A stretch of DNA of 64,000 bases from Gilliamella sp. Pas-s25 (GCF_009795885.1 NZ_WTEV01000004.1:1-64000); one strand, 5' to 3'. Positions 18,328 to 27,990 are shown, counted from the first letter of the stretch. Notes: generated by a model not told the origin, from the letters alone. Made by a program: numbers and translations.

Positions 18328-19170
18328 ATGCGTGTAGACAAAGATGACCGTTATATATCAGAACAACCTAGTAAGGACTCTACGCCCTCATTAAAATTGC
18401 CAAACCTTTTTAAAGATTTTCCAAAGAAAAAATTAATTATTTTCTGTTTAGCAATTGTGATTCTTTTATTGCTTAGCTTGATTATCTTTCATTCTGCTCG
18501 TAAAAAAGAAGCAACACCATTAACGCCACCAGAGGTTAATGGTGTCACTTCAACAGAAGAAACCAACAATACACAAAACAATGTTGGGATTAGTGAAAAT
18601 CAAACTAGAATTGATGATTTGATAGAAGAAGCGCTTCCTGACAATGCGTTAAATCAATCGAATAGGCAACAGCCACTTGAATCCGATGATGAGACAAATA
18701 ATAGCCTAACTTCATCAGCAAATAATCAAAACAGGGGTTATAGAGTAAGTGGTCATTCTTCGACAATATTAAATAGCAGAACTAATGCTAATAAATCTAG
18801 TAACACAAATATTACACAATCAACCAATACAAAAAAAAATAGCCATAATAAAAACTCAGCTAGTCGTAAAGATGAAAATAGTGATTTAGGAAAAAACATT
18901 AAGATAAAAAATGATCGTTATGTCATTCAGCTTAGTGCATCTAAATCAGTTGAAGGTTTAAAAAAATTCGTTAAACAAAACAATATAACGGATTACCATA
19001 TTTATGAAACTAAACATAAATCTGGTTCATGGTTTATTTTAATCAAAGGCAACTATTCATCAGTAGATGAAGCACATAAGGCAATCAAGGCTTTACCAAG
19101 TGCACTACAAAAAGACAAACCATGGGTTAAATCGGGTGCAACGATTAACAAAGAAAAAGCATCAAAATAG
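18328..19170 (+). CDS. damX: DamX-like SPOR-domain membrane protein
   Basis: Inner-membrane protein of 280 residues: a short cytoplasmic part, one transmembrane helix (about 36-58), a low-complexity Asn/Ser/Thr-rich periplasmic linker (about 70-185), and a C-terminal SPOR domain (about 190-275: RYVIQLSASKSVEGLKKFV, SGSWFILIKGNYSS). SPOR domains bind denuded peptidoglycan at the division septum. It is shorter than E. coli DamX (428 residues), mainly in the linker and N-terminal part. The name rests on position between aroK and dam plus this layout. A good AAGGAG lies before the start. Confidence 0.85.
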   Translation: MRVDKDDRYISEQPSKDSTPSLKLPNLFKDFPKKKLIIFCLAIVILLLLSLIIFHSARKKEATPLTPPEVNGVTSTEETNNTQNNVGISENQTRIDDLIEEALPDNALNQSNRQQPLESDDETNNSLTSSANNQNRGYRVSGHSSTILNSRTNANKSSNTNITQSTNTKKNSHNKNSASRKDENSDLGKNIKIKNDRYVIQLSASKSVEGLKKFVKQNNITDYHIYETKHKSGSWFILIKGNYSSVDEAHKAIKALPSALQKDKPWVKSGATINKEKASK

Positions 19171-19218
19171 CAAAGAATATCGTTTATTTATCCGATCAAC
19201 GACAAATAGGAGCATCCG

Positions 19219-20040
19219 TTGAAGAAGCACCGAGCCTTTTTAAAATGGGCTGGAGGAAAATATGAGCTAGTGGAAACAATTAAACAATATCTGCCAGAAG
19301 GTGATCAACTAATTGAACCTTTTGTCGGCGCTGGTTCCGTATTTTTAAATACCAACTACAAAAGTTATATTTTAGCGGATATTAATCATGATCTAATTTC
19401 ATTATACAAATTGTTAAAATCAAGTCCTGATCAATTTATCCATGACTTGAAATTGCTATTTGTCGCTCAAAATAATCAACCTGAAGCGTTTTATCAGCTT
19501 CGAGAAGTATTTAATCGCAGCCAAGATCAATATTTTAGATCACTATTATTTGTCTATCTAAATCGTCATGGTTATAACGGCTTATGTCGTTATAATAACA
19601 GTGGACTATTTAACGTACCATTTGGGCGTTACAAGACCGTTTATTTTCCTGAAAAAGAGCTCTATTTTTTTGCAGAAAAAGCGCAAAAAGCACAGTTTAT
19701 TTGCGCTCCTTATCACGAGGTAATGAAAAAAGCGAAAAAAAATTCGGTCATTTATTGTGATCCGCCCTATATCTCTCCAAATGAATCAGCAGGTTTTACT
19801 GCTTATTATTCAAATATTTTTGGGTTTGAAGAACATAAAAACTTGTCACAATTGGCTGAAACCATGGCATATAAAAAAGATATACCGGTGCTAGTATCTA
19901 ATCATTACACTGATTACACAATGAGCCTTTATAGTAAAGCAAGTCATCTTTATCAAGCAGAAATGCGACGTTCAATTAGCTGTGCTGGTGAAGGTCGTAA
20001 AAAAATCGACGAGATTTTAGCCTTATATAAAAAGTCATAA
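19219..20040 (+). CDS. dam: DNA adenine methyltransferase Dam
   Basis: N6-adenine methyltransferase acting on GATC. The 273 residues show FLKWAGGKYEL (near 8), EPFVGAGSVFLN (near 34, AdoMet site) and the catalytic YCDPPYISP (DPPY near 181). Length is close to E. coli Dam (278). The start is a TTG at 19219: AGGAG stands six bases upstream and no in-frame ATG gives the conserved N-terminus. It lies in the conserved damX-dam-rpe order. In E. coli Dam serves mismatch repair and replication timing. Confidence 0.96.
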   Translation: MKKHRAFLKWAGGKYELVETIKQYLPEGDQLIEPFVGAGSVFLNTNYKSYILADINHDLISLYKLLKSSPDQFIHDLKLLFVAQNNQPEAFYQLREVFNRSQDQYFRSLLFVYLNRHGYNGLCRYNNSGLFNVPFGRYKTVYFPEKELYFFAEKAQKAQFICAPYHEVMKKAKKNSVIYCDPPYISPNESAGFTAYYSNIFGFEEHKNLSQLAETMAYKKDIPVLVSNHYTDYTMSLYSKASHLYQAEMRRSISCAGEGRKKIDEILALYKKS

Positions 20041-20078
20041 AAAGGCTTCAATTTAAGGTGAGTTATTAGAGGTAGGTT

Positions 20079-20756
20079 ATGAAAAAATTTATTATTGCCC
20101 CATCAATATTATCAGCTGATTTTGCTCGTCTTGGTGAGGACACTCAAAAAGTGCTTGATGCTGGTGCTGATGTTATCCATTTTGATGTTATGGATAACCA
20201 TTTTGTACCTAATCTCACCATGGGGGCAATGTTTTGTAAAGCACTGCGAGACTATGGAATTACCGCACCTATTGACGTGCATTTAATGGTATCACCTGTT
20301 GAAGAGTTAATAGTCTCATTTGCCAAAGCTGGCGCAACCAATATCTCTATCCACCCAGAAGCGACTGTTCATTTGGATCGTTCTTTACAGTTAATTAAAG
20401 ATCATGGTTGCACGGCGGGTATTGTACTTAACCCCGCCACACCGCTTGATTATTTAGATTATATTATTGACAAAATTGATATTATTTTATTAATGAGTGT
20501 TAATCCTGGTTTTGGCGGACAATCTTTTATATCTTCCACTATTAAGAAATTACAACAAACCAAACAGCGTGTTATTGAATCTGGGCGCGATATTCGTTTA
20601 GAAGTTGATGGTGGCGTAAAAGTAGAAAATATCGCAGAAATTGCCAAAGCAGGGGCTGATATGTTTGTTGCCGGCTCAGCTATATTTAGCCAACCTGATT
20701 ATAAAGCCGTTATTGATGCCATGCGTAAAGAGTTAGCAGGAGTTATATATGAATAA
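20079..20756 (+). CDS. rpe: Ribulose-phosphate 3-epimerase
   Basis: Interconverts ribulose 5-phosphate and xylulose 5-phosphate in the pentose phosphate pathway. The 225-residue TIM barrel shows [30 protein letters not shown] (metal ligands), [16 protein letters not shown] and [13 protein letters not shown] lies upstream. Its stop overlaps the gph start by eight bases, so translation is probably coupled. Confidence 0.97.
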   Translation: MKKFIIAPSILSADFARLGEDTQKVLDAGADVIHFDVMDNHFVPNLTMGAMFCKALRDYGITAPIDVHLMVSPVEELIVSFAKAGATNISIHPEATVHLDRSLQLIKDHGCTAGIVLNPATPLDYLDYIIDKIDIILLMSVNPGFGGQSFISSTIKKLQQTKQRVIESGRDIRLEVDGGVKVENIAEIAKAGADMFVAGSAIFSQPDYKAVIDAMRKELAGVIYE

Positions 20757-21444
20757 ATTAAAAAATATTCAAGCAATAGCATTTGATTTAGATGGTACAT
20801 TGGTTGATAGTGTGCCGGGGCTGGCACTAGCTACACAAAATATGTTAGCAGAGTTGAATCTACCAACAATTAGCAATGAACAAGTCAAAAATTTTGTCGG
20901 TAATGGTATTGATATCATGCTCGAGCGAGTATTTCAAGCAATTCAAGTTGATCCATCAACTGAGCTACTTGCAAAAGCTAAAAATCTATTTAACCAGCAT
21001 TATGACAAAGTTATTGATGCAGAAACGAAACTATTTCCCAATGTTAAAGAAACCCTAAAAGTGCTTCATGATAATGATTATCCGCTGGCATTAGTGACCA
21101 ATAAACCTGCACAATTTTTGCCCGCCTTGCTGACTTCCTTAGGTATAAAAGAGTACTTTTCGTTAGTACTTGGTGGGGGTGATGTGATTAAATTAAAACC
21201 ACATCCAGCACCGTTGTATCAAGTAATGGCTACATTTGGATTATTTAGTGATCAGTTACTTTTCGTTGGCGATTCTAAAAATGATATTACCGCAGCGCAA
21301 AATGCCAACTGTCCAACCGTTGCATTAAGCTATGGCTATAACTATGGTATTTCAATTGCTACTAGCAATCCTGATTTTCTAGTAGATGATTTTAAAGACA
21401 TATTAACATTATTACCTCAGCCAAAAGCTGATGCAAAAAAATAA
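20749..21444 (+). CDS. gph: Phosphoglycolate phosphatase
   Basis: Haloacid-dehalogenase-family phosphatase of 231 residues that removes 2-phosphoglycolate formed from DNA 3'-end repair. Motif I is [11 protein letters not shown] (near 10), motif [11 protein letters not shown] (near 114), and motif [11 protein letters not shown] (near 173). The start overlaps rpe and is set by AGGAG eight bases upstream. It lies between rpe and trpS as in enterobacteria. Confidence 0.95.
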   Translation: MNKLKNIQAIAFDLDGTLVDSVPGLALATQNMLAELNLPTISNEQVKNFVGNGIDIMLERVFQAIQVDPSTELLAKAKNLFNQHYDKVIDAETKLFPNVKETLKVLHDNDYPLALVTNKPAQFLPALLTSLGIKEYFSLVLGGGDVIKLKPHPAPLYQVMATFGLFSDQLLFVGDSKNDITAAQNANCPTVALSYGYNYGISIATSNPDFLVDDFKDILTLLPQPKADAKK

Positions 21445-21467
21445 TTAGCATAAATTAGGAACAAATT

Positions 21468-22463
21468 ATGAGTAAACCGATTGTATTTAGTGGCGCTCAG
21501 CCTTCAGGAGAATTAACACTTGGCAACTACTTAGGTGCGTTAAAAAATTGGGTGGCTCTGCAAGGCGAATATGATTGCGTTTATTGTATTGTCAATCAAC
21601 ATGCCATTACCGTACGCCAAGATCCAAATAAATTACGCAAAGCCACATTAGATACACTGGCCCTTTATTTGGCTTGTGGTATCGATCCGCAAAAAAGCAC
21701 TATTTTTGTACAGTCACAAGTACCTGCGCATGCAGAACTGGGCTGGGCATTAAATTGTTACACCTATTTTGGTGAACTTAGTCGTATGACTCAATTTAAA
21801 GATAAATCGTCTCGTCATTCTGAAAACATTAATGCCGGTTTGTTTGATTATCCAGTGCTGATGGCTGCCGATATTTTGCTTTATCAAGCCAACTTAGTAC
21901 CTGTGGGCGACGATCAAAAACAACATCTTGAATTATCGCGTGATATTGCTATGCGGTTTAATGCACTTTATGGCGATATATTTACTGTTCCTGAGCCATT
22001 TATTGCCAAAGTGGGCGCCCGCGTTATGTCACTGCAAGAGCCGACTAAAAAAATGTCTAAATCAGATGAAAACCGCAATAATGTGATTGGATTACTCGAA
22101 AATCCTAAAGATATTGAGAAAAAAATCAAACGTGCGATGACCGATTCTGACGAACCGCCAGTGGTACGTTACGATATAAAAAATAAAGCTGGTGTTTCAA
22201 ACCTACTTGATATTTTAACTGGCGTGACAGGTAAACCGATTGCCGAGCTTGAAAAAGAATTTGAAGGCAAAATGTATGGTCATCTCAAAACCGAAGTTGC
22301 AACGCAAGTCATTGACATGCTAAGTGCTTTGCAAGCCAAGTATCATCAGTACCGGGATGACGAAAGTTATCTGTTTTCAATCATGCAAGAAGGTGCCGAA
22401 AAAGCACGTTCAAAGGCCGAACCAACTTTGAAAAAAGTCTATGATGCAATCGGCTTTGTATAA
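21468..22463 (+). CDS. trpS: Tryptophanyl-tRNA synthetase
   Basis: Class I aminoacyl-tRNA synthetase of 331 residues. The HIGH-like signature appears as [17 protein letters not shown] (near 11), and KMSKS as KKMSKSDE (near 195). The MAADILLYQ block is in place. AGGAAC precedes the start. Last gene of the dam-rpe-gph-trpS run, with a long-loop hairpin beyond its stop. Confidence 0.97.
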   Translation: MSKPIVFSGAQPSGELTLGNYLGALKNWVALQGEYDCVYCIVNQHAITVRQDPNKLRKATLDTLALYLACGIDPQKSTIFVQSQVPAHAELGWALNCYTYFGELSRMTQFKDKSSRHSENINAGLFDYPVLMAADILLYQANLVPVGDDQKQHLELSRDIAMRFNALYGDIFTVPEPFIAKVGARVMSLQEPTKKMSKSDENRNNVIGLLENPKDIEKKIKRAMTDSDEPPVVRYDIKNKAGVSNLLDILTGVTGKPIAELEKEFEGKMYGHLKTEVATQVIDMLSALQAKYHQYRDDESYLFSIMQEGAEKARSKAEPTLKKVYDAIGFV

Positions 22464-22508
22464 TTACCAAATCAATAATTGATTATTACTACAAATAAAA
22501 CAGTATGC

Positions 22509-22553
22509 AATGGCTTTAATAGACTAAATAAATCGGCAACAATTAAAGCCATT
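22509..22553 (+). terminator. Long-loop hairpin after trpS
   Basis: A 12-base perfect stem (22509-22520 with 22542-22553) encloses a 21-base loop between trpS and trkA. No long U-run follows, so it is a candidate terminator or mRNA 3'-end structure. Confidence 0.4.
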
Positions 22554-22571
22554 TAACTATACAGGTTAGTT

Positions 22572-23933
22572 ATGAAGATTATTATTCTTGGTGCAGGACA
22601 AACAGGTAGTGCGCTTGCTGAATATCTCGTTACCGAAAAACAAAACGATGTGACTGTGGTTGATGAAAACCATGACAAATTACAATCTCTACAAGAACGT
22701 TTCGATTTACAGGTGATTTGTGGGAAATCATCCTATCCTCAAGTTTTAGAAAGCGCAGGCGCGGAATCAGCGGATATGCTTGTCGCTGTAACGAATTCTG
22801 ACGAAGTCAATATGATGGCCTGCCAAATTGGTCATGTCATGTTTAACATTCCACAAAAAGTCGCACGCATTAGAGCACCTGAATACAATGACGAACATTA
22901 CCCTTTGTTTAATAAAAATTGTATTAATATTGATCATATCATTGCCCCAGAAAACCTTATTACTAACCATATTAGTCAATTAGTACAATATCCTGGTTCG
23001 TTACAATTTGCGTCTTTTTATGACAATCGAGTCTGTTTGGTGGCTGTTACCGCCTATTATGGTGGTGCTTTAGTTGGCAGTGAACTTTCTGGACTTAAAG
23101 AGCACTTACCCCATGTTGAAGCACGGGTTGTCGCAATTTATCGCAAAAATCGCTTTATACGTCCACTATCATCAACCCTAATTGAAGCTGGTGATATGGT
23201 TTATTTCATCACCCCACCAGTTAATATCAAAGCTGTGACCAGTGAGTTACAACGGTTAGAAAAGCCTTATAAACGAATCATTATTAGTGGTGGTGGTGGC
23301 GTAGCTGTCACTTTAGCAAAGCGTTTAGAAAATGACTATCAAGTCAAGTTAATCGAACGCAATGCCGAACGTGCCGAATTAATTGCTGAGCAACTTACTA
23401 ATACAACAGTTCTGCACGGAGAATCATCGGATCAAGAATTGCTCTCACAAGAACAAGTTGAACTTACTGATCTGTTTATTGCTGTCACCAGTGATGATGA
23501 ATCCAATATCATGTCATCCATGCTAGCCAAAAGGATGGGGGCTAAAAAAGTGATTGTGTTGATTCAACGCCAAGCCTATCTTGAACTGATTAATGATAGT
23601 GTGATTGATATAGCAATTTCACCACAACATGCCACCATTTCAGAGCTTCTAAGTCATGTAAGACAAACAGGCGTTGTTAAAGTCGTTTCACTAAGACAAG
23701 GTGAATCTGAAATTGTCGAAATTGTTGCCAATGGTCGTAGTGAAACATCAAGACTGGTTGGCAAAAATATTAATGGCTTAAAACTACCTTCGGGCGCAAC
23801 CATTGGCGCTGTAGTGCGTGGTGAAGATGTTATTATCGTTAATACTGATTTAACTATAGAAGATAATGATCATCTAATCATCTTTTTACCAGATAGAAAG
23901 GCAATTACCGACATTGAAAAATTATTACAATAA
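22572..23933 (+). CDS. trkA: Trk potassium uptake regulatory subunit TrkA
   Basis: Cytoplasmic NAD(H)-binding gating subunit of the TrkG/TrkH potassium channel. The 453 residues form two RCK repeats: IIILGAGQTGSALAEYL (near 3) and IIISGGGGVAVTLAKRL (near 237), each a Rossmann domain followed by a TrkA-C domain (about 140-220 and 365-450). Length is close to E. coli TrkA (458). It is not beside rsmB and fmt as in E. coli, but stands between trpS and the thiamine operon. Confidence 0.96.
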   Translation: MKIIILGAGQTGSALAEYLVTEKQNDVTVVDENHDKLQSLQERFDLQVICGKSSYPQVLESAGAESADMLVAVTNSDEVNMMACQIGHVMFNIPQKVARIRAPEYNDEHYPLFNKNCINIDHIIAPENLITNHISQLVQYPGSLQFASFYDNRVCLVAVTAYYGGALVGSELSGLKEHLPHVEARVVAIYRKNRFIRPLSSTLIEAGDMVYFITPPVNIKAVTSELQRLEKPYKRIIISGGGGVAVTLAKRLENDYQVKLIERNAERAELIAEQLTNTTVLHGESSDQELLSQEQVELTDLFIAVTSDDESNIMSSMLAKRMGAKKVIVLIQRQAYLELINDSVIDIAISPQHATISELLSHVRQTGVVKVVSLRQGESEIVEIVANGRSETSRLVGKNINGLKLPSGATIGAVVRGEDVIIVNTDLTIEDNDHLIIFLPDRKAITDIEKLLQ

Positions 23934-23977
23934 CTTGTTAAAAATAGATAGTCAGTTCATACTAACCCAATAAATTT

Positions 23978-24063
23978 TGACTCGGGGTGTTTTTTGTTTT
24001 AACAAAAAACTGAGATTTTACCCGTTGAACCTGATCTGGATTATGCCAGCGTAGGGAAGTCTA
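23978..24063 (+). ncRNA. TPP riboswitch (THI element)
   Basis: Upstream of thiM lies the conserved aptamer: CTCGGGGTG at 23981, then CTGAGATTTTACCCGTTGAA and CCTGATCTGGATTATGCCAG, ending CGTAGGGAAG at 24059. Spacing between the CTGAGA and the second arm is normal; the variable P3-like insertion is a short A/T hairpin. It senses thiamine pyrophosphate and should reduce expression of the salvage operon when thiamine is plentiful. Confidence 0.95.
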
Positions 24064-24122
24064 AGCCATCAAGTTACAAAATTGGCAAATTCTTCCCTAC
24101 ATGCAAAGATAATAAGGAGGAA
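24051..24122 (+). promoter_or_regulatory. Expression platform of the TPP riboswitch
   Basis: GTAGGGAAG at the 3' edge of the aptamer (24051-24059) is exactly complementary to CTTCCCTAC (24092-24100). The overlapping TTCTTCC (24090-24096) can instead pair with GGAGGAA (24116-24122), the ribosome-binding site of thiM. The two pairings exclude each other, giving a simple translational switch. No U-tract terminator is seen. Confidence 0.7.
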
Positions 24123-24128
24123 ATAAAT

Positions 24129-24914
24129 ATGCCAGCAGTCAAATCATTCCCAACTAACCAAGCAACCTTTTTTATCCACCACATTAAACAACAACGCCCA
24201 CTTGTGCATTGCATAACTAATGATGTAGTCCAAAATTTTACCGCCAATGTACTACTTGCCATTGGCGCATCACCGGCAATGGTTGTTGCCGAGCAAGAAG
24301 TTGCTGCATTTGTTTCCATTGCCGATAGTTTATTGATTAATATTGGTACCATTCACGGCAACATAGCCACAAGTATGTTATTAGCAGCAGCTAAAGCGCA
24401 GCAAACACAAACACCATGGGTACTTGATCCAGTCGCTGTAGGACCTATGCTTAGTTATCGTACAGAAATTGCATATCAATTATTGTCATTAAAACCAACG
24501 GTAATTCGAGGTAATGCCTCAGAAATATTAGCACTAAATGGTCAAAACGCATCGGCAAAAGGACCTGACGGTCAAAACTCAACTCAATCAGCTTTAAACG
24601 CTGCCAGAGAAATTGCGCAAAAATATCAAACAATCGTTGCAGTGACAGGTGATATCGACTATATCACTAATGGTAACAACGTATATAGCATAACTGGGGG
24701 CGATATTGCTTTAACTAAAGTGACGGGAACAGGATGTTCATTATCCGCCATGGTAGCAGCTTTTATAGCCAATTCACCTGACCCTTTATCTGCTACCGCC
24801 TCGGCATGTTTTATGATGAAAAAATCCGCTGAACTTGCCAATAAACAGCAAGGGTTAGGTACCTTCTCGGTATCCCTATTAGATCAACTCTCACTATTTA
24901 ACCCATCGCTTTAA
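24129..24914 (+). CDS. thiM: Hydroxyethylthiazole kinase
   Basis: Salvage enzyme that phosphorylates 4-methyl-5-hydroxyethylthiazole. The 261 residues show RPLVHCITNDVVQNFTANV (near 22), TPWVLDPVAVG (near 96), a conserved RGNASEILAL (near 121), and the catalytic TGTGCSLSAMVAAF (near 199). AAGGAGG lies seven bases before the start and is the target of the riboswitch. First gene of a three-gene salvage operon. Confidence 0.96.
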   Translation: MPAVKSFPTNQATFFIHHIKQQRPLVHCITNDVVQNFTANVLLAIGASPAMVVAEQEVAAFVSIADSLLINIGTIHGNIATSMLLAAAKAQQTQTPWVLDPVAVGPMLSYRTEIAYQLLSLKPTVIRGNASEILALNGQNASAKGPDGQNSTQSALNAAREIAQKYQTIVAVTGDIDYITNGNNVYSITGGDIALTKVTGTGCSLSAMVAAFIANSPDPLSATASACFMMKKSAELANKQQGLGTFSVSLLDQLSLFNPSL

Positions 24915-24926
24915 TAAGGATATAAG

Positions 24927-25583
24927 ATGAAAAAACAACTGGATTTAAGCCTTTATTTAGTGCTCGATCCACTACTCTGTGGTGGTATTAGTGGTATGGT
25001 CAATACAACAAAAATTGCTGTCAAAAACGGCGTAACCGCTATACAGTTAAGATCAGAAAAAGAAATGGCAGGTAAACAATGGTATCAAGCCGCATTAGCA
25101 TTGAAAGAAGCGTTAAGTGATACAGCTGTGCCATTATTTATAAATGATCATGTGGATATTGCTTTAGCTGTTAATGCCGATGGCGTACATATTGGACAAC
25201 TTGATTTACCTGCCGATGTCACTCGCCAACTCATTGGAGAAAACAAATGGTTAGGATTTTCAGTATCTAGTCGCCAACAACTTGATACCACTCCTTGGCA
25301 ACTGATTGATTATATTGGTATTGGTCCTATCTTTCCAACAACAACCAAAAAAGATGCAACAGGCGCACTGGGAACTGAACAGTTAAGCAAGTTAGTAAAA
25401 CTAAAGCTGTGCCCTGCTGTTGCCATTGGGGGTATTGATGAAAACAATGTAACTAATGTCATCCAAACAGGCATTGACGGTATTGCAGTGGTTTCGGCTA
25501 TTTGTGGCAAAAAAGATATTCAACAAGCAACGTTATCGCTTATTAACAAAATCAAACAAGCTAAAGAGGAAATACTATTATGA
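24927..25583 (+). CDS. thiE: Thiamine-phosphate synthase
   Basis: Joins HMP-pyrophosphate and thiazole phosphate to give thiamine phosphate. The 218-residue TIM barrel shows AIQLRSEKEM (near 36), LFINDHVDIALAVNADGVHI (near 71), the IGIGPIFPTTTKKDA phosphate loop (near 131) and AIGGIDENNV (near 168). It overlaps thiD by four bases (ATGA), a sign of translational coupling. Confidence 0.96.
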   Translation: MKKQLDLSLYLVLDPLLCGGISGMVNTTKIAVKNGVTAIQLRSEKEMAGKQWYQAALALKEALSDTAVPLFINDHVDIALAVNADGVHIGQLDLPADVTRQLIGENKWLGFSVSSRQQLDTTPWQLIDYIGIGPIFPTTTKKDATGALGTEQLSKLVKLKLCPAVAIGGIDENNVTNVIQTGIDGIAVVSAICGKKDIQQATLSLINKIKQAKEEILL

Positions 25584-26374
25584 CAACAATTGCATTAACC
25601 ATTGCTGGATCTGACCCTAGCGGTGGCGCAGGTATTCAAGCCGATTTAAAAACCTTTTCTGCACTCGGCGCTTATGGCATGTCAGTCATTACGGCCTTAA
25701 CGGCACAAAGCACACAAGGGGTTGATGCGGTATTAGCGATCTCACCAGAATTTATTGAAGCCCAATTTAATACGCTTTATCAAGATATTCAAATTGATAG
25801 TGTAAAAATGGGCATGCTCATGAATAAAGAGATAGTCACAACCGTCCACCACCTACTAAAAAGTAACCCAATCCCGATCATCGTATTAGACACCGTCATG
25901 GTCGCCAAAGGGGGACATTCGCTCCTAAAACCTGACGCCATCACAGCCATTCGTGAACTTTTACTCCCCCTAGCAACCATCATCACACCCAACTTACCAG
26001 AAGCGGCTGCACTACTTGATTGTGACGAAGCAAAAAACGAAGATGATATGCAAAAGCAAGGGCATGAATTACTCAAGTTAGGCTGTAAAGCGGTCTTAAT
26101 GAAAGGAGGACACTTACCAAGCAATGAAAGCCCTGATTATTTAATCACTCAAAATAACACAGTTAAAATAACCGCTCCACGCATTCAAACAAAAAACACC
26201 CACGGTACAGGCTGCACATTATCCGCAGCGATTGCCGCATTATTACCTAAAAACAGCTTGCCAGATGCAATAGCTCAAGCCAAAAATTACCTACACGGCG
26301 CAATTAGTCATGCTAACGATTTAAATATAGGGAAAGGGATTGGACCAACACACCATTTTTACCGCTGGTGGTAA
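25580..26374 (+). CDS. thiD: HMP/HMP-phosphate kinase
   Basis: Phosphorylates hydroxymethylpyrimidine twice to its pyrophosphate. The 264 residues show TIAGSDPSGGAGIQADLKTF (near 6), SVKMGML (near 74), VLDTVMVAKGGHSLL, TPNLPEAA (near 137) and the anion-hole HGTGCTLSAAIAAL (near 209). With thiM and thiE it makes a salvage-only thiamine set; thiC, thiF, thiS, thiG and thiH are not in the window. A decayed copy of its 3' end occurs about 1 kb downstream. Confidence 0.96.
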   Translation: MTTIALTIAGSDPSGGAGIQADLKTFSALGAYGMSVITALTAQSTQGVDAVLAISPEFIEAQFNTLYQDIQIDSVKMGMLMNKEIVTTVHHLLKSNPIPIIVLDTVMVAKGGHSLLKPDAITAIRELLLPLATIITPNLPEAAALLDCDEAKNEDDMQKQGHELLKLGCKAVLMKGGHLPSNESPDYLITQNNTVKITAPRIQTKNTHGTGCTLSAAIAALLPKNSLPDAIAQAKNYLHGAISHANDLNIGKGIGPTHHFYRWW

Positions 26375-26395
26375 TCGCACAATAAACAGACTAAG

Positions 26396-26437
26396 TGGGA
26401 TTTGAGCTATCTGCTAATGCATGTAATAAAAATCCCA
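26396..26437. terminator. Hairpin between thiD and the convergent secreted-protein gene
   Basis: TGGGATTT (26396-26403) pairs with AAATCCCA (26430-26437) around a 26-base loop. It sits between convergent genes and could serve both. The same hairpin recurs at 27481-27523 beside the second gene copy. No strong U-run on either side. Confidence 0.4.
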
Positions 26438-26445
26438 TACCTCAA

Positions 26446-26901
26446 CTAATGCAGATCCTTTGCTTCACTTGTGCTACAAGTAAGTGTCCCTTTTTTTCCT
26501 TGTTCATTTTTAGAGTAGTCAGCCCAACAACTTTTCATTGATAAATCAATTTTTTTTATTAACTCAATTCTGCTTGTACTGTAAGCGCAACTAACATAAT
26601 AAGGTTCAACGTCCGTATAGTGATTAACTTCCCATATTAACTCATGTTTCTTACCATCAACCGTTCCTTTTGCTGGTTTTAAAACCGCCATTCTAGAAGG
26701 ATGATCATAATAAACAATCATGCTATGAAAAGCGCTACTCAGACTATCTTTCTCAAAAACCTCCCATCCTTCGGGCATGTTTTCTACTTTTTCTTTAACG
26801 TCGATTTTTTGTGGGCACTCAATCTGATAAGCATTAACAAAAAAAACCGCACCAAACCAAGCCATAATAGCCACAGTAATACTCAATATTTTACCTTTCA
26901 T
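26446..26901 (-). CDS. Small secreted protein, STY0301-like, copy A
   Basis: About 151 residues. The signal segment KILSITVAIMAWFGAVFFVN is followed by YQIECPQKIDVKEKVENMPE, a central YYVSCAYSTSRIEL, and a C-terminal KSCWADYS and TLTCST. The spacing of CP, PxGW, PYYxxCxY and the last Cys matches what I recall of STY0301-type periplasmic proteins of unknown function. Four mature cysteines suggest two disulfides. Start 26901 is chosen because GAAGGA lies eight bases before that ATG. It is a close paralogue of the gene at 27532-27990. Confidence 0.6.
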   Translation of the reverse strand: MKGKILSITVAIMAWFGAVFFVNAYQIECPQKIDVKEKVENMPEGWEVFEKDSLSSAFHSMIVYYDHPSRMAVLKPAKGTVDGKKHELIWEVNHYTDVEPYYVSCAYSTSRIELIKKIDLSMKSCWADYSKNEQGKKGTLTCSTSEAKDLH

Positions 26902-27116
26902 AATATATCCTTCTAACAATAGCTTTTTAATAAACAGATAAAAGCATTCTAAAATTTCAAAAATCATGCCAATATATTAAATAAAAACAATTATAATTAA
27001 TTAGTTATAAGTAATTAAGCTTTTTTCACCATGTTAACTAAATTAAACAATTTTTTTATTATTTCTGTTTTGGGGGTGCAATTTCAATAATGTGGCATAA
27101 CGAAGGTGTCGCCAAA

Positions 27117-27352
27117 AAAAGCCCTGTACCATAAAATAAGACTCATCACTACCATACGCAATTCAAACTCAAAATATCTACGGAACGGATTGCACACACC
27201 CTACCGCAATTGCGCATTATAACCGAAATATTACAACCTAGATGAAGCCATAAAGCAGCTAAAAGCTATTTGCAAGGTGTAATTAACCATGCCGATAATT
27301 TAACCATTGGCAAAAGCATTGGTCCTACACATCATTTTTATCAATGGTGGTA
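27117..27352 (+). pseudogene. Decayed duplicate of the thiD 3' end
   Basis: The last part reads, in one frame, YLQGVINHADNLTIGKSIG then PTHHFYQWW and a stop, matching the C-terminus of intact thiD (YLHGAISHANDLNIGKGIG, PTHHFYRWW). Upstream, nucleotides 27155-27240 still align with the HGTGCT and AIAAL segments of thiD but with frameshifts and stops. About 230 bases are recognisable. The relic lies between two copies of the secreted-protein gene, so a unit of thiD-tail plus that gene was duplicated, or arrived twice, and one thiD tail decayed. Confidence 0.8.
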
Positions 27353-27480
27353 ACAAGTAAATGATTAGAATTAATTTGATTTAAGACGTTTTATATAATT
27401 CTATGAAAAGTATCGCTAAAGCATTAAACCTTAAATTAAAATAATGTATTGAAAAAATAAACTATGGTTCAAAATTTTAG

Positions 27481-27523
27481 TGGGATTTGAGTTATCGGCT
27501 ATTACATATAACAACAAATCCCA
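27481..27523. terminator. Second copy of the TGGGATTT hairpin
   Basis: TGGGATTT (27481-27488) pairs with AAATCCCA (27516-27523), repeating the hairpin at 26396-26437 beside the second paralogue. Confidence 0.4.
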
Positions 27524-27531
27524 TATTTTAA

Positions 27532-27990
27532 CTAATACAAGTCCTTTGCTTCACTTGTGCTACAGGTAAGTGTTCCTTTTTTTCCTTGTTCATTTTTAGA
27601 GTAGTCAGCCCAACAACTTTTCATTGATAAATCAATTTTTTTTATTAACTCAATTCTGCTTACATTATAAGAGCAAACAACATAATAAGGTTCAACATCT
27701 GCTTTAAAATCGACTTCCCATATTAACTCATGTTTCTTACCATTAACCATTCCTTTTGCTGGTTTTAAACTCACCTTTTTAGAAGGCTTACCGTGATAAA
27801 CAATCATGCTGCTAAACGATACAGTCAAACTATTTATATCGTCAGAAACCTCCCATCCTTCGGGCATGTTTTCTACTTTTTCTTTAACGTCGATTTTTTG
27901 TGGGCACTCAATCTGATAAGCATTAACAAAAAAAACCGCACCAAACCAAGCCATAATAGCCACAGTAATACTCAATATTTTACCTTTCAT
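27532..27990 (-). CDS. Small secreted protein, STY0301-like, copy B
   Basis: Paralogue of the gene at 26446-26901, about 152 residues. The first 45 residues (signal peptide through MPEGWEV) and the last 45 (from SRIELIKK) are identical or nearly so, while the centre differs: SDDINSLTVSFSSMIVYHGK against FEKDSLSSAFHSMIVYYDH in copy A. All cysteines are kept except that one central Cys neighbour changes (VVCSYN). Start as for copy A. Function unknown. Confidence 0.6.
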   Translation of the reverse strand: MKGKILSITVAIMAWFGAVFFVNAYQIECPQKIDVKEKVENMPEGWEVSDDINSLTVSFSSMIVYHGKPSKKVSLKPAKGMVNGKKHELIWEVDFKADVEPYYVVCSYNVSRIELIKKIDLSMKSCWADYSKNEQGKKGTLTCSTSEAKDLY

